A stretch of 51,653 bases of DNA from CAMAUF01 sp046152925 (lineage in GTDB: Bacteria; Chloroflexota; Dehalococcoidia; Tepidiformales; Tepidiformaceae), in NCBI GenBank assembly GCA_046152925.1, contig JBJXFX010000029.1, positions 1 through 51,653 of the forward strand, read 5' to 3'. Position 1 is the stretch's first letter. Each line of letters opens with the position of its first letter. Both the position numbers and the translations under genes were made by a program. The notes under the pieces are model-generated. The model searched no databases. It saw nothing but the letters and a program-made list of their open reading frames with translations, and was not told where the DNA came from. Of the stretch, positions 16,344 through 25,053 are shown in pieces.

Positions 16344-16349
16344 ATAATA
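16344..16349 (-). promoter_or_regulatory. Probable -10 element (TATTAT) for the sigma/anti-sigma operon
   Basis: Minus-strand TATTAT, preceded directly by TG, lies 16 bases before the sigma ATG, in an otherwise GC-rich stretch. No -35 was evident. The 136-base divergent gap to the protease gene contains no gene. Confidence 0.4.
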
Positions 16350-16463
16350 CACCCGGCCCGCAGTCCGGCCCGTGGGGCCTTTACCTGGCGCTTTGGCCGT
16401 TTACGAGGGATTTGGGTAGCGCCCTCAACACTGGGTGTAGCCCTCTTCGGAGCTGAGATTTCC

Positions 16464-17615
16464 ATGTTGAAACGCCCCATCGTCGCCACCGGAGCGGCCA
16501 TCGCCGCGATCACGCTGCTCGCCGGCGCCGCCTGCTCTTCGGTCCAGCCCGCGCCCGGCCCGGCCACTCCGTCCGGCGTGGCCGAGACGACCGCCTCGGC
16601 CGGCGCGACCACGCCCGACCAAACCACACCCGCCACCTCTGTGCCGACAAGCGTCCGGGCGAAGGGTGAAATGACGACCACCGAGCTTGTGCGCGTCGCT
16701 GAGCCCGCGATCGTCCGGATCGCCACAGCTGGCGGCGTCGGCTCTGGCTTCATCGTCAGCACCAGCGGCGACATCATCACCAACCACCACGTCGTCGCCC
16801 GCACCAACGGCGGCGTCTACCCGACCGTGACCGTGACCCTCAGCGATGGCGCCGACGTCGAAGGCAAGGTCATCGGGAGCGACCCCCGTTCCGACCTGGC
16901 GCTCGTGCGCATCGCCCAGCGGCCTGGCATCAAGGCGCTCGACCTCGCGAAGCTGGAAGACGTCGCAATCGGCCAGGACGTCGTGGCGATTGGCTACGCC
17001 TTGGACCTCAAGGGCGGCGAAGGGCCTGCTTTCTCGGTCACGCGCGGCATCGTGAGCCAGAAGAACCGCGGCGCTTCCGACTCCTCGGGCATCCTCGGCT
17101 CCATCCAGACCGACGCCGCCATCAACCATGGCAACAGCGGCGGGCCGCTGCTCAACCTGTTCGGCCAAGTCGTCGGCGTCAACCAGTCCATCGCCCCAGA
17201 CCGGACGACGGGTGGCGTCGCCGCCGGCATCGGCTTCGCCGTCGGCTCCGACATCATCCGGGCTGTCTACGACCAGCTGAAGGACGACGGTCGCGTCGAC
17301 CGCGGCCTGTTGGGCATCCGCAGCTTCGAATCGCTGAGGCCCGCCCAGGCCCGCCAACTTGGCCTCCCGGAGACCACCGCCGGCGTCGTCCTCAGCGCGG
17401 AAAACGCGATCGCCCCCGGTGGCCCCGCCGCCCGCGCTGGCATCGCCTCCGGCGACGTGATCACGAAGATCGGCGGCGTCTCGATCAAGACCGAAGCGGA
17501 CCTCGCCGTCCAAATGATCCGGAACAACCCGGGCTCGACGGTCGACATCGAGCTCTTCCGCGGCGGCAAGAAGCTGACCCTCCAAGTCACGCTCGGCGAC
17601 GCAAACGTCCAGTAG
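16464..17615 (+). CDS. HtrA/DegP-type serine protease with PDZ domain
   Basis: 383 residues. An N-terminal export signal (ATGAAIAAITLLAGAAC) ends at a cysteine that may be lipidated, although the lipobox is imperfect. A Pro/Thr-rich linker follows. The trypsin-like domain has the catalytic triad: His in ITNHHVV, Asp in DPRSDLALV, Ser in GNSGGPLLN. One PDZ domain (about residues 295-380, with GVVLS and GDVITKIGG) completes the protein. It should degrade or refold damaged proteins outside the cytoplasmic membrane. ATG at 16464 gives an intact signal; GGAG is 11 bases upstream. Divergent from the sigma operon and closed by the terminator at 17640. Confidence 0.93.
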   Translation: MLKRPIVATGAAIAAITLLAGAACSSVQPAPGPATPSGVAETTASAGATTPDQTTPATSVPTSVRAKGEMTTTELVRVAEPAIVRIATAGGVGSGFIVSTSGDIITNHHVVARTNGGVYPTVTVTLSDGADVEGKVIGSDPRSDLALVRIAQRPGIKALDLAKLEDVAIGQDVVAIGYALDLKGGEGPAFSVTRGIVSQKNRGASDSSGILGSIQTDAAINHGNSGGPLLNLFGQVVGVNQSIAPDRTTGGVAAGIGFAVGSDIIRAVYDQLKDDGRVDRGLLGIRSFESLRPAQARQLGLPETTAGVVLSAENAIAPGGPAARAGIASGDVITKIGGVSIKTEADLAVQMIRNNPGSTVDIELFRGGKKLTLQVTLGDANVQ

Positions 17616-17639
17616 CGGCTCCGCCACCCCAGCCGCCCA

Positions 17640-17670
17640 CGCCGAAGCCGCCCTCGTGGCGGCTTCGGCG
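17640..17670 (+). terminator. Rho-independent terminator after the HtrA gene
   Basis: A perfect 13-bp stem (CGCCGAAGCCGCC / GGCGGCTTCGGCG) with a 5-base loop, followed by TTT, begins 24 bases after the protease stop. The T-tract is short, as expected in a GC-rich genome. Confidence 0.85.
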
Positions 17671-17696
17671 TTTCGGTGCGCACAATGGACCGCGAG

Positions 17697-18422
17697 ATGA
17701 GACGGATCGTGTCCCTCGTCCCGAGCCTCACCGAGCTGGTTGTCTGGCTGGACCGCGGCAGCGAGCTCGCCGGACGCAGCCGGTTTTGCACCGAGCCCAT
17801 CGGCGCCGTCGAGCGCGTCCCCATCGTCGGCGGGACGAAAAACCCGAAGATCGACCGCATCGACGCGCTGGAGCCGACGCTCATCCTCGCGAACAAAGAG
17901 GAGAACCGGCGCGAAGACATCGAAGCGCTCCGCGCGCGCGGCCACGACGTCGTCCTCACCGACCCCAACTCCGTGGACGAGGCGGTCGCGATGATCCTGA
18001 CCATCGGCGAACTCCTCGACGCCCAAGCAAAGGCGCAGACGCTCGCCGAGGCCGTCGCCTCCGCGCTGAAACCAGCGCCGGAAGCTTCGGTCCGGACGTT
18101 CGTCCCAATCTGGAAAGACCCGTGGATGGCCCTCGGCTCCGCAACCTACGGCCACGACCTCCTCACGCGGTGTGGCGCCTCCAACGTCTTCGCAGACCAC
18201 GCCCGCTACCCGGAAACCACGCTCGACGCCGTTGCCTCTCGGCGCCCGGAGCTCATCCTGATGCCTGATGAGCCATACCCGTTCAAAGGACGAGACGCCG
18301 AGGCGCTGACGGCCATCGCCCCGGCGCGGGTGATCGATGGCAAGCTCCTCTGGTGGTACGGCCCCCGGATGCCCGAGGCCATCCACAGCCTGCGTACACT
18401 GTTCGCAGAGGTAAGGCGATGA
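17697..18422 (+). CDS. BtuF-like helical-backbone metal receptor family protein
   Basis: 241 residues. The start RRIVSLVPSLTELV and the following ELAGRSRFC, VGGTKNPKIDRI and PTLILANKEEN segments match the periplasmic-binding-protein class III fold of BtuF-type cobalamin-binding proteins. Unlike transport-associated BtuF, there is no signal peptide or lipobox, and no BtuCD transporter is adjacent, so a cytoplasmic role is likely. Three in-frame starts exist (GTG 17676, ATG 17685, ATG 17697); the last leaves the conserved N-terminus. The 3' end overlaps the next gene (ATGA). Ligand not predictable. Confidence 0.8.
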   Translation: MRRIVSLVPSLTELVVWLDRGSELAGRSRFCTEPIGAVERVPIVGGTKNPKIDRIDALEPTLILANKEENRREDIEALRARGHDVVLTDPNSVDEAVAMILTIGELLDAQAKAQTLAEAVASALKPAPEASVRTFVPIWKDPWMALGSATYGHDLLTRCGASNVFADHARYPETTLDAVASRRPELILMPDEPYPFKGRDAEALTAIAPARVIDGKLLWWYGPRMPEAIHSLRTLFAEVRR

Positions 18423-19336
18423 AGCGGCTCTTGGCACTCGGCTTGGCGGCGGGGGGCGCCGCCACGGCGTTCCAGGCCATGCGCCGGATGCGGCCGCCTG
18501 TGCGCCTGCTCACCCCGCAAGGGCGCGACCTGGTCGTCAACGGCGCGCGGATCCACATCGTGGACCGCGGCGCCGGCGACCCCATCGTGCTCGTCCACGG
18601 CTTCGGCGGGAGCACCTTTTCCTGGCGCTACGCACAGCCATTGCTCGCGGCGAACCACCGGACGATCGCCGTCGACTTGCCAGGCTTCGGCCAGAGCGAC
18701 CGAAACCCTGCCGTAGGCCTCGGGCACGACGACCACGCCGACCGGCTCGCCGCCCTGCTCGACGCGGTCGGCCTCCGATCGGCCACGTTCATCGGCCATT
18801 CGATGGGTGGCGCGATTTGTCAGCGGCTCGCCGTCCGCCATCCTGAGCGCGTCGACCGCCTCGTGCTCGTCGCCTCCGTCGATGCCACTGAGCCCGTCCG
18901 GCGCGGCGGGCGCGGCGCAGCACGCCCTGCAATGAAAGCGCTCGCGGCCATCCCCGGAGCGGTCGACTTTATGTCGCGGCAGTCCCTCAAGCGCATGGTC
19001 TTCGACCCGGCTTCGGTCACCCCCGCGATGGCCGAAGGCTACGCCGCACCGTTGCGCCTCAAAGGGACGGCAGACTGCCTCTTCGCGATGACACGCGCGA
19101 CCGCCACGCAGGCCCCGCCCGAGCTCTCAAACGTCAACGCGCCCACACTCGTGATCAGCGGCGAACGCGACCGGCTGTTCTCCCAGGAGGCCGGGAAGGC
19201 CCTCGCCGCGAAGATCCCCGGCGCGCGGCACGTCGTCATCCCGCAGACCGGCCACCTCGTCGCCGAAGAGCTCCCAGAGGCGTTCGTGGAGGAGGTCGTC
19301 GCCTTCCTCACCGAACCTGGGCCGGCAAGGCTCTAA
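18419..19336 (+). CDS. Alpha/beta hydrolase with N-terminal hydrophobic anchor
   Basis: 305 residues. A hydrophobic N-terminal segment (LLALGLAAGGAATAF) could be an uncleaved anchor or signal. The hydrolase core shows the oxyanion region VLVHGFGGS, the nucleophile elbow GHSMGG (Ser about residue 125), an acidic residue in SGERDRLF and the catalytic His in QTGHLV. It belongs to the esterase/epoxide-hydrolase/haloperoxidase-like group acting on esters or related substrates. ATGA overlap with the upstream BtuF-like gene suggests co-translation. Its stop TAA shares three bases with the stop of the convergent LLM gene (19333). Confidence 0.9.
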   Translation: MKRLLALGLAAGGAATAFQAMRRMRPPVRLLTPQGRDLVVNGARIHIVDRGAGDPIVLVHGFGGSTFSWRYAQPLLAANHRTIAVDLPGFGQSDRNPAVGLGHDDHADRLAALLDAVGLRSATFIGHSMGGAICQRLAVRHPERVDRLVLVASVDATEPVRRGGRGAARPAMKALAAIPGAVDFMSRQSLKRMVFDPASVTPAMAEGYAAPLRLKGTADCLFAMTRATATQAPPELSNVNAPTLVISGERDRLFSQEAGKALAAKIPGARHVVIPQTGHLVAEELPEAFVEEVVAFLTEPGPARL

Positions 19337-20265
19337 CCCGCCTTCGCGATAACCTCGCTCGCCCACGCCTCGAGGGCGTCCCAATCGACCGGCGGCCGGA
19401 TCGCGATGTTGATCCGCGCCGCGCCCGCCTCCCGGTAGCGCCCCACGAGGTCCAGCGCCTCCGCCGGCAGGCCCAGGACCACGCCACGGGACTTCATTGC
19501 CTCCGAAGCCGGACCCCACGTCTCGCGGTACTGCTGCTCGACGCGCGGCAAGTCCTTCGCCGTCGCCGCCATGTGGAAGCTCAGGTTCACCGTCCGCTCG
19601 ATGCTTGCCGGGTCGCGCCCTTCCTTTTCGCACCAGCTATCAAGGACGCCCTGGAGCCGCTTGAACTCCTCGGGCGAGGTATAGGGCGTGTTCCAGCCAT
19701 CCGCGTAGCGCGCCGCAATCCGAAGCGTCCGCTTCTCGCCGTTGCCACCCACCCAGATCCGCGGGCGGGCCTGGACGGGCCTCGGGTAGCAGGCCGCGTT
19801 TTCGAGCGTGAAGTACTTCCCCGCAAAGTCAGACCGCTCCTGCGTGGTGAGCAAGTGGACGACCTGCACGCCCTCTTCGAGGATGTCCATCCGCTCCTTA
19901 ATCGGCCGGAACGGGATGCCATACGCGCGATACTCCGGCTCATGCCAGCCCGCGCCCAGTCCGATTTCAAGACGGCCGCCGCTCAAGTGGTCGATGGTCA
20001 CGAGCGCGTTTGTCAGGATCGCCGGGTGGCGATAGTTCATCCCAAGGACGAGCACGCCGATCCGGCACTTCTGCGTTTCGCACGCGATCGCCGCCATCAA
20101 CGTCGTCGCTTCGAAGCAACTCCCATTGCCGTCTTGGTACGGCGCCTCGTAGAAGTGGTCCCAGACGTCGACCCAGTCGAAGCCGGCGCCGTCGGCCCAG
20201 CGCCACATCCGGCGGCACTCGTCGATTGGCAGGTTCTGTTGGCCAATATGTAGCCCGAAATGCAC
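19333..20265 (-). CDS. LLM-class flavin/F420-dependent oxidoreductase
   Basis: 310 residues of the bacterial luciferase-like TIM-barrel family: FGLHIGQQ at the start, WADGAGFDWVDVWDHF, then GVLVLGMNYRHPA, the SGGRLEIGLGAGWHEPEY signature and WVGGNGEKRT. These enzymes use FMNH2 or reduced F420; the short N-terminal pattern and the LGAGW block are common in the F420-dependent subfamily, which is an inference. The GTG at 20265 is chosen: it follows GGGAG at 7 bases and avoids overlap with the nitroreductase, whose stop is four bases upstream. The ATG at 20298 would give 11 more residues. It probably forms an operon with the nitroreductase. Confidence 0.88.
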   Translation of the reverse strand: MHFGLHIGQQNLPIDECRRMWRWADGAGFDWVDVWDHFYEAPYQDGNGSCFEATTLMAAIACETQKCRIGVLVLGMNYRHPAILTNALVTIDHLSGGRLEIGLGAGWHEPEYRAYGIPFRPIKERMDILEEGVQVVHLLTTQERSDFAGKYFTLENAACYPRPVQARPRIWVGGNGEKRTLRIAARYADGWNTPYTSPEEFKRLQGVLDSWCEKEGRDPASIERTVNLSFHMAATAKDLPRVEQQYRETWGPASEAMKSRGVVLGLPAEALDLVGRYREAGAARINIAIRPPVDWDALEAWASEVIAKAG

Positions 20266-20269
20266 GCTC

Positions 20270-20905
20270 CTACTCCCACGAGTCCCAGCTGAGGACATCC
20301 TCGAGCGGCTGGCGCTTTGTCGGCCCGAAGTTTCCCATCGGGTAGCCCACCGGGATCATGGCGAACGTGCCGGCGCTCGCGGGCATCCCGAGGATCGCCT
20401 TCACTTCGTCTTCGAACATGAGATGCAAGGTCGTCAGCGTCGCGCCGAGCCCGTGTGCCCGGCAGGCGAGCAACAGGTTCTGCACCGCCGGGTAAATGCT
20501 CGCGGTCAGCGACTTCGCGACGAGCGCGTTGCTGTAGTCGGCCGCCCCGCCGCCCTTGAGGCAGGCAAAGACGAGCGCAGGGCACGCTCCAAGGTGGTCG
20601 CCCTGCCACCGGACAGCCGCGACCATGCGTCGCCACTCGTCCTCGGTCTGGTGCGGCTCCGGCTTGGTGTTGATCCGCAGCAGGTAGAAGTCCACGGCCT
20701 TGCGATAGATCTCGCCAAGCTGGGCGCGCTTCGCCGCGTCTGTCACGACGATGAAGTGCCAGCCCTGGGCGTTCGAGCCGCTCGGCGCGTGGATCGCGTA
20801 GTGGACAATGGACTCAAGGACGTCGCGCGGCACAGCGTCGGGCTTCAGCCGGCGCATCGCCCGCATATTGGTCATCGCTTCGAAAACATCCAAGGCCGGC
20901 CTCAC
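20270..20905 (-). CDS. Nitroreductase-family FMN-dependent oxidoreductase
   Basis: 211 residues. FMN-binding features are RAMRRLKPDAVP near the N-terminus, HAPSGSNAQGWHF (about residues 40-52), and the C-terminal GYPMGNFGP segment. The middle has VQNLLLACRAHGLGATLTT, typical of the fold. Such enzymes reduce nitro groups, quinones or enones with NAD(P)H. The frame opens with GTG at 20905; a TTG at 20893 has GAGG six bases upstream and would give a start MDVFEAM more like relatives, so the exact start is uncertain. It lies directly before an LLM oxidoreductase, suggesting a shared flavin-linked pathway. Confidence 0.88.
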   Translation of the reverse strand: MRPALDVFEAMTNMRAMRRLKPDAVPRDVLESIVHYAIHAPSGSNAQGWHFIVVTDAAKRAQLGEIYRKAVDFYLLRINTKPEPHQTEDEWRRMVAAVRWQGDHLGACPALVFACLKGGGAADYSNALVAKSLTASIYPAVQNLLLACRAHGLGATLTTLHLMFEDEVKAILGMPASAGTFAMIPVGYPMGNFGPTKRQPLEDVLSWDSWE

Positions 20906-20961
20906 AGTGGTGGGTAAGTCAGGCCAGTCTACGCACCACGGCCACGCGCCGCGAGCAGCGG

Positions 20962-21348
20962 TTATTCGGGCTCGAACAGCGCCGTAATCGCGCCAAAGGG
21001 GTCGCGGATCATGCCGTAGCGGCCCCAGCCCTGCGCCTCGGCGATCTCTTCCTCAACCTTGGCCCCGCGCCGGATCGCGCGATTCATCGCGTCTTCCACG
21101 TTGTCCACGACGATGTACGGCACCCAGATAGCGCTTTGGCGCCGCGCCTTGATGATGCCAGCCGCCGGCTCGGGGTGCGGGTCGAGAAAGGTTGGCGGGG
21201 GCGACATCGAGTAGTCCACGTGGTCGCCCATATCGACTGCCTCAGCCGACCAATCGGCCACGAAGGAGTAGAAGTCCTTGGCCTCATTCGCAAAGGTCGT
21301 GTGCAGTTCGGCCCACCCCATGCTCCCGGGGCGCGGACGTTCGGGCAT
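20962..21348 (-). CDS. VOC-superfamily (glyoxalase-like) protein
   Basis: 128 residues. The pattern WAELHTTFANEAKDFYSFVADW followed by a second half with VPYIVVDNVEDAMNRAIRRGAKV and IRDPFGAITALFEP is typical of a vicinal-oxygen-chelate fold with two paired beta-alpha-beta-beta-beta units. Possible ligands are the early His/Glu and the terminal Glu. The family includes glyoxalases, dioxygenases and resistance proteins, so the reaction cannot be assigned. ATG with AGGAG at a spacing of 8. It lies between the nitroreductase and the aminopeptidase on the same strand. Confidence 0.85.
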   Translation of the reverse strand: MPERPRPGSMGWAELHTTFANEAKDFYSFVADWSAEAVDMGDHVDYSMSPPPTFLDPHPEPAAGIIKARRQSAIWVPYIVVDNVEDAMNRAIRRGAKVEEEIAEAQGWGRYGMIRDPFGAITALFEPE

Positions 21349-21410
21349 CCGGTCAGCTCCTCAATCCCGCTACACCTGGAGGATACGGCAGAAGACCAGG
21401 TTGCGACCAA

Positions 21411-23957
21411 CTAACTCCGCGCGAACGCTTGGCAGCGAATCACCCGCGCGAGGTCATCGTTCGCCTCCCGGAGCATGCGAGTCAGGTTGGGCAACTCCTC
21501 CGCCACGCGCTCGGCAAGCTCCGCAGACTGGTCGAGGACGCGCTGCTCGGCCAGGTACGCCGGGAAGAGGCCTTTCGCGTAGCCCGTGTAAAACTCGCGG
21601 TCGCCCGCCCGGACGACCTCCGCCACATCGGCGAAATAACGGTCGACGTACGGCGCGAGGAGCGCCTTCTGCCGCGCCCAAAGGAAGCCGCTCATCGCCG
21701 CCTGCGTCAGTTGAAGCGAGCCGTAGCCCTCGCCGGTGAACCGTCCCCAAGCGGCCGCCTTCACCGCGGCGTCGGGCGTGCTCGTCTCGCATCGAAGGCG
21801 GGCGCGCTGCCCGCGGTCCGAGGGGTCGCGCTCCGCCTCAGCCGCGACACGCCCGGCGGCGCCGGGTATCCCAGCCGCCACCTGTTTCGCCGCGATCGCC
21901 CAGCGCATCTCCTGGTCCACAGTAAGTCCGGGGACCACCTCGGTCCCGTCGGCAAGGCGGCCGAGGAGCGCCAGGTCCTGGTCGCTGTGGGCGAAGCCGA
22001 CGAGCGCGCGCATCCACGTGATCTTGGGGTCGCCCTGGGGCGCCGCCTTCAAGCCGTCGAACGCCATCTTTGCCAGAAGTGCGGCATGCTCCGGCCGCCA
22101 CTCGTCGGGGATGAACCGCGCCAGCACCGTCTGGGCATGACCAAGCGCGACCTCCACCAGGGCGATCTCGGGCTCCCGCGGCACACTTTCGCGCACGACT
22201 GCGAGGAACTCCTGCGCCTTCAGCTGCGCGTCCCGCGTCATCGCCCAGAGCGACGACCAGAGGAGCTGCCGGAAGAGTGCATCGTCGATCCGGTGGAGGT
22301 TGTCCTTCGCGAAGGCGACGGACGCCTCGTCCAACGCAACCTTGAAATAACCGTGGTCATTGTGGTTCGGGAACACGAGGTCGGGGCGCTTGAGCCCTAC
22401 TGCGGCCGGCACGTCGGCTGCCGTCCCATCGATCGCAGCCCGGACACTCTGAATCTCAAGACCGCCGGCCGACTCGTTGACCAGCCCCACTTCCAACGTG
22501 TGCGGCCGGATCGTCGGGTAATCCACCGGCGCCGCCTGAGTGAGGCGAAGGCTCGCCACGCGGTCGCCATCGGCCTCGACCTCCGCCGCGATGGTGTTCA
22601 CCGACTCCGTCTCGAGCCAGAGCTTCGCCCATGCCTTGAGGTCGCGCCCGCTGCCCGTTTCAAGCGCGGCGAGGAACTGGGCCAGCGTCGTATTCCCGTA
22701 GGCGTGCGTCCGGAAGTAGTGCCGCATCCCCTCGCGGAAGCCCTCATAGCCGATGGCGGCGACGAGCTGCTTCAACACCGAGGCGCCTTTGCCATAGGTG
22801 ATGCCGTCGAAGTTGAGGAACGTCTGCTCGGTGTCCTCCACCGTGCCGGCGATCGGGTGCGTCGTGACCAGCTGGTCCGTGCGGTAGGCCCACTGCTTGA
22901 TGCTCGCGTTGAAATCTTGCCAGCCGCTTTCGCCGAAACGGGTCGCCGCAGCCATACAAAGGTACGACATGTAGGTGGCGAAGCTTTCGTTCAGCCAGAG
23001 GTCGTCCCACCACTTCATCGTCACGAGGTCGCCGAACCACATGTGGGCCATTTCGTGGAGCACGACTTCGGCACGCCCGCGCCGGTCGGTGTCGGTCGGT
23101 GGGTCGCGGAAGATGAACTTCTCGTGGAAGGTGACGGCGCCCGCGTTCTCCATCGCCCCAGGGTTGAACTCCGGGACGAAGAGCTGGTCGTACTTACCGA
23201 ACGGATAGGCAATGCCGAAGAAGTCGGCGTAGAAGTCGAGGCCCTGCTTCGTCAGCATGAAGAACTCGTCGCCGTCGTAGTGCTTTGCAATCGACTTCCG
23301 GCAGTACACGCCGAGGTCGATCTCCCCGTGCTTGTCGTGAAAGCTCGCATAGGGCCCGGCAATCAGCGCGAACAGGTAGGTGCTCAGCTTCGGCGTCTGC
23401 TTGAAGCGATGGACCCTGCGGCCGTCGCTGGCCGCTTCGATGCTCGCCGCAGCGACGTTGTGGATGACCTCCCACTCGGCCGGCGCGGTGACCGTCAGGT
23501 CGTAGGTCGCCTTGATGTCCGGCTGGTCGAAGCAGGGAAACAGGCGATGGGCCTCATACGGCTCGAAGTTCGAGTAGAGGTACTCCTCACCGTCCTCCGG
23601 GTCCACGAACTGGTGGAAACCGTCGCCGCCGTGGTCGTACTCGTTCAAGTAATCGATTTCGACGGTGTTCTGAGCGCGAAGGAGCGCGCCTGGAATCGTC
23701 AGGTGATACCCGTCCCAGGCGGGCGAAGGTACCGCGGCCCCGTTGACCACCATCGACCGGATTTCCTTGCCGCGGTGGCAAAGGAACGTGTCGCCGCTGC
23801 CGCTGGCTGCGAACCGGATCGTCACGCGCCCCGTGTAGGCCGGGCTTCCTTTACGCAGGTCGATTGCAAGCACGTACGAGCAGTTGGAGATGCGCGCGGC
23901 CCGAGCTTCGGCATCGGCCTGCGTTAAAAGGTCTCTGGGAGGGGTTGCGACGGTCAT
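21411..23957 (-). CDS. pepN: M1-family aminopeptidase N
   Basis: 848 residues, the normal size for aminopeptidase N. The exopeptidase motif is GAMENAG (about residue 274), and the zinc site is HEMAHMWFGD followed, 18 residues on, by the glutamate in NESFATY. The ERAP1-like C-terminal domain covers about residues 520-840. There is no signal peptide, so it is a cytosolic peptidase that removes N-terminal residues from peptides. The gene is monocistronic by position and divergent from the LLM gene at 24089. A minus-strand TACGCT with adjacent TG lies about 38 bases upstream and may be its -10. Alternative PepN relatives exist, but the M1 assignment is firm. Confidence 0.95.
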   Translation of the reverse strand: MTVATPPRDLLTQADAEARAARISNCSYVLAIDLRKGSPAYTGRVTIRFAASGSGDTFLCHRGKEIRSMVVNGAAVPSPAWDGYHLTIPGALLRAQNTVEIDYLNEYDHGGDGFHQFVDPEDGEEYLYSNFEPYEAHRLFPCFDQPDIKATYDLTVTAPAEWEVIHNVAAASIEAASDGRRVHRFKQTPKLSTYLFALIAGPYASFHDKHGEIDLGVYCRKSIAKHYDGDEFFMLTKQGLDFYADFFGIAYPFGKYDQLFVPEFNPGAMENAGAVTFHEKFIFRDPPTDTDRRGRAEVVLHEMAHMWFGDLVTMKWWDDLWLNESFATYMSYLCMAAATRFGESGWQDFNASIKQWAYRTDQLVTTHPIAGTVEDTEQTFLNFDGITYGKGASVLKQLVAAIGYEGFREGMRHYFRTHAYGNTTLAQFLAALETGSGRDLKAWAKLWLETESVNTIAAEVEADGDRVASLRLTQAAPVDYPTIRPHTLEVGLVNESAGGLEIQSVRAAIDGTAADVPAAVGLKRPDLVFPNHNDHGYFKVALDEASVAFAKDNLHRIDDALFRQLLWSSLWAMTRDAQLKAQEFLAVVRESVPREPEIALVEVALGHAQTVLARFIPDEWRPEHAALLAKMAFDGLKAAPQGDPKITWMRALVGFAHSDQDLALLGRLADGTEVVPGLTVDQEMRWAIAAKQVAAGIPGAAGRVAAEAERDPSDRGQRARLRCETSTPDAAVKAAAWGRFTGEGYGSLQLTQAAMSGFLWARQKALLAPYVDRYFADVAEVVRAGDREFYTGYAKGLFPAYLAEQRVLDQSAELAERVAEELPNLTRMLREANDDLARVIRCQAFARS

Positions 23958-24035
23958 CGGTGGTTGCCTTGGAAATGGTCGAAGTTCCCACCAGCGTACA
24001 GCGCTGGGCGCATCACGGTCGCGGCCAAACCCTTA

Positions 24036-24048
24036 CGTTTCGCAAACG
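24036..24048. promoter_or_regulatory. Palindrome in the pepN/LLM divergent gap
   Basis: CGTTT-CGC-AAACG is a perfect 5-bp inverted repeat around a 3-base centre, immediately upstream of the plus-strand TAGAGT element. Position suggests an operator, but a single 13-bp site is weak evidence. Confidence 0.3.
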
Positions 24049-24051
24049 CTG

Positions 24052-24057
24052 TAGAGT
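24052..24057 (+). promoter_or_regulatory. Possible -10 element (TAGAGT) for the LLM gene at 24089
   Basis: TAGAGT preceded by TG lies 31 bases before the ATG, leaving a short leader with AGGGGG as ribosome site. No -35 is evident. Confidence 0.4.
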
Positions 24058-24088
24058 GGCGTGTCGACGACGGCACAGGGGGCAAGGG

Positions 24089-25012
24089 ATGCGCATCGGG
24101 ATTGGCATCGAAACAGCAGGCGAGTTGGACGCGGTCTTGGCCAACTTCAGCAAGGCCGAAGCCGACGGCTTCGATAGCGTCTGGCTCCCCAACATCTTCG
24201 GGTACGACGCGATCACGCTGCTTTCGCTCGCCGGCCGCGTCACCGAACGCCTGGAACTCGGCACCTTCGTCGTGCCGACCTACCCGCGCCACCCCTCGGC
24301 GCTCGCCCAGCAGGCGCTCACGGCGGCCGCCGCCACCCAGAACCGCTTCGTGCTCGGCATCGGCCTCAGCCACAAGCTCGTGATCGAGGACATGTTCGGG
24401 CTCGACTATTCGAAGCCGATCCGCCACATGCGGGAATACCTGACGATCCTCGACCGGGCCCTCACGGGTCAGCCGACCCGCTTCGCGGGCGAGGAGTACC
24501 GCGTCGGGTTCCAGGTCCAGGTGCCGGGTGCGAAGAAGCCGCCGGTCGTCGTCGCCGCGCTCGGCCCACAGATGCTCAAGCTCGCCGGCCGCCTCTCCGA
24601 TGGCACCGCCACCTGGATGGGCGGCCCCAAGTACCTCGCAGAGACCGCCATCCCGACGATCAGTGCGGCCGCCTCCGAGGCAGGCCGGCCAGCCCCACGG
24701 GTCGTCTCGGGCTTCCCAATCGCCGTCACGACGTTGCCGGACCAGGCTCGCAAGTCGGCCGCGGCCGCGCTCGTGATCTACGGCCAACTCCCGAGCTACC
24801 GCGCGACCCTCGACCGCGGCGGCTACGGCACGCCAGGCGATGTCGCCATTGTCGGCAGCGAGGCCCAAGTCCTCGACCAAATGAAGGCGCTCGCCGCCGC
24901 GGGCGTCACGGACTTCAACGCCTCGCCCTTCGCCGTCGAAGGCGACCCAGGGGCGGGCGCCCGCACGTACGCGTTCCTTGCGGAGGTCGCACGCTCGAAG
25001 GCGGCGGGCTAA
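24089..25012 (+). CDS. LLM-class F420-dependent oxidoreductase
   Basis: 307 residues. Luciferase-like TIM barrel: MRIGIGIETAGELDAV, then EADGFDSVWLPNIFGYDA, ELGTFVVPTYPRHP, RFVLGIGLSHKLVIE and later PPVVVAALGPQMLKLAG. The pattern is close to the mycobacterial F420-dependent oxidoreductases that act on hydrides from reduced F420. Cofactor identity is inferred from family resemblance. AGGGGG precedes the ATG by six bases. It stands alone between pepN (divergent) and the membrane protein at 25054, and is one of three LLM proteins in the window, which are not close copies of one another. Confidence 0.88.
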   Translation: MRIGIGIETAGELDAVLANFSKAEADGFDSVWLPNIFGYDAITLLSLAGRVTERLELGTFVVPTYPRHPSALAQQALTAAAATQNRFVLGIGLSHKLVIEDMFGLDYSKPIRHMREYLTILDRALTGQPTRFAGEEYRVGFQVQVPGAKKPPVVVAALGPQMLKLAGRLSDGTATWMGGPKYLAETAIPTISAAASEAGRPAPRVVSGFPIAVTTLPDQARKSAAAALVIYGQLPSYRATLDRGGYGTPGDVAIVGSEAQVLDQMKALAAAGVTDFNASPFAVEGDPGAGARTYAFLAEVARSKAAG

Positions 25013-25041
25013 GCCTCACTCTGAGCCCCGGCACGGCTCGA

Positions 25042-25047
25042 TAACCT
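25042..25047 (+). promoter_or_regulatory. -10 element TAACCT, six bases before a GTG start
   Basis: TAACCT, six bases (GGCGTT), then GTG at 25054. This matches the leaderless arrangement seen elsewhere and favours the long form of the following gene. Chance occurrence is possible because the motif is short. Confidence 0.4.
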
Positions 25048-25053
25048 GGCGTT

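Noticed and set aside
16425..18437. A 670-residue minus-strand open frame
   Set aside because: Antisense to both the HtrA protease and the BtuF-like gene, and it crosses the terminator at 17640.
21192..23927. A 911-residue plus-strand open frame
   Set aside because: It is antisense to the whole M1 aminopeptidase, which has clear catalytic motifs. The plus-strand translation is rich in Arg and Gly and has no domain.
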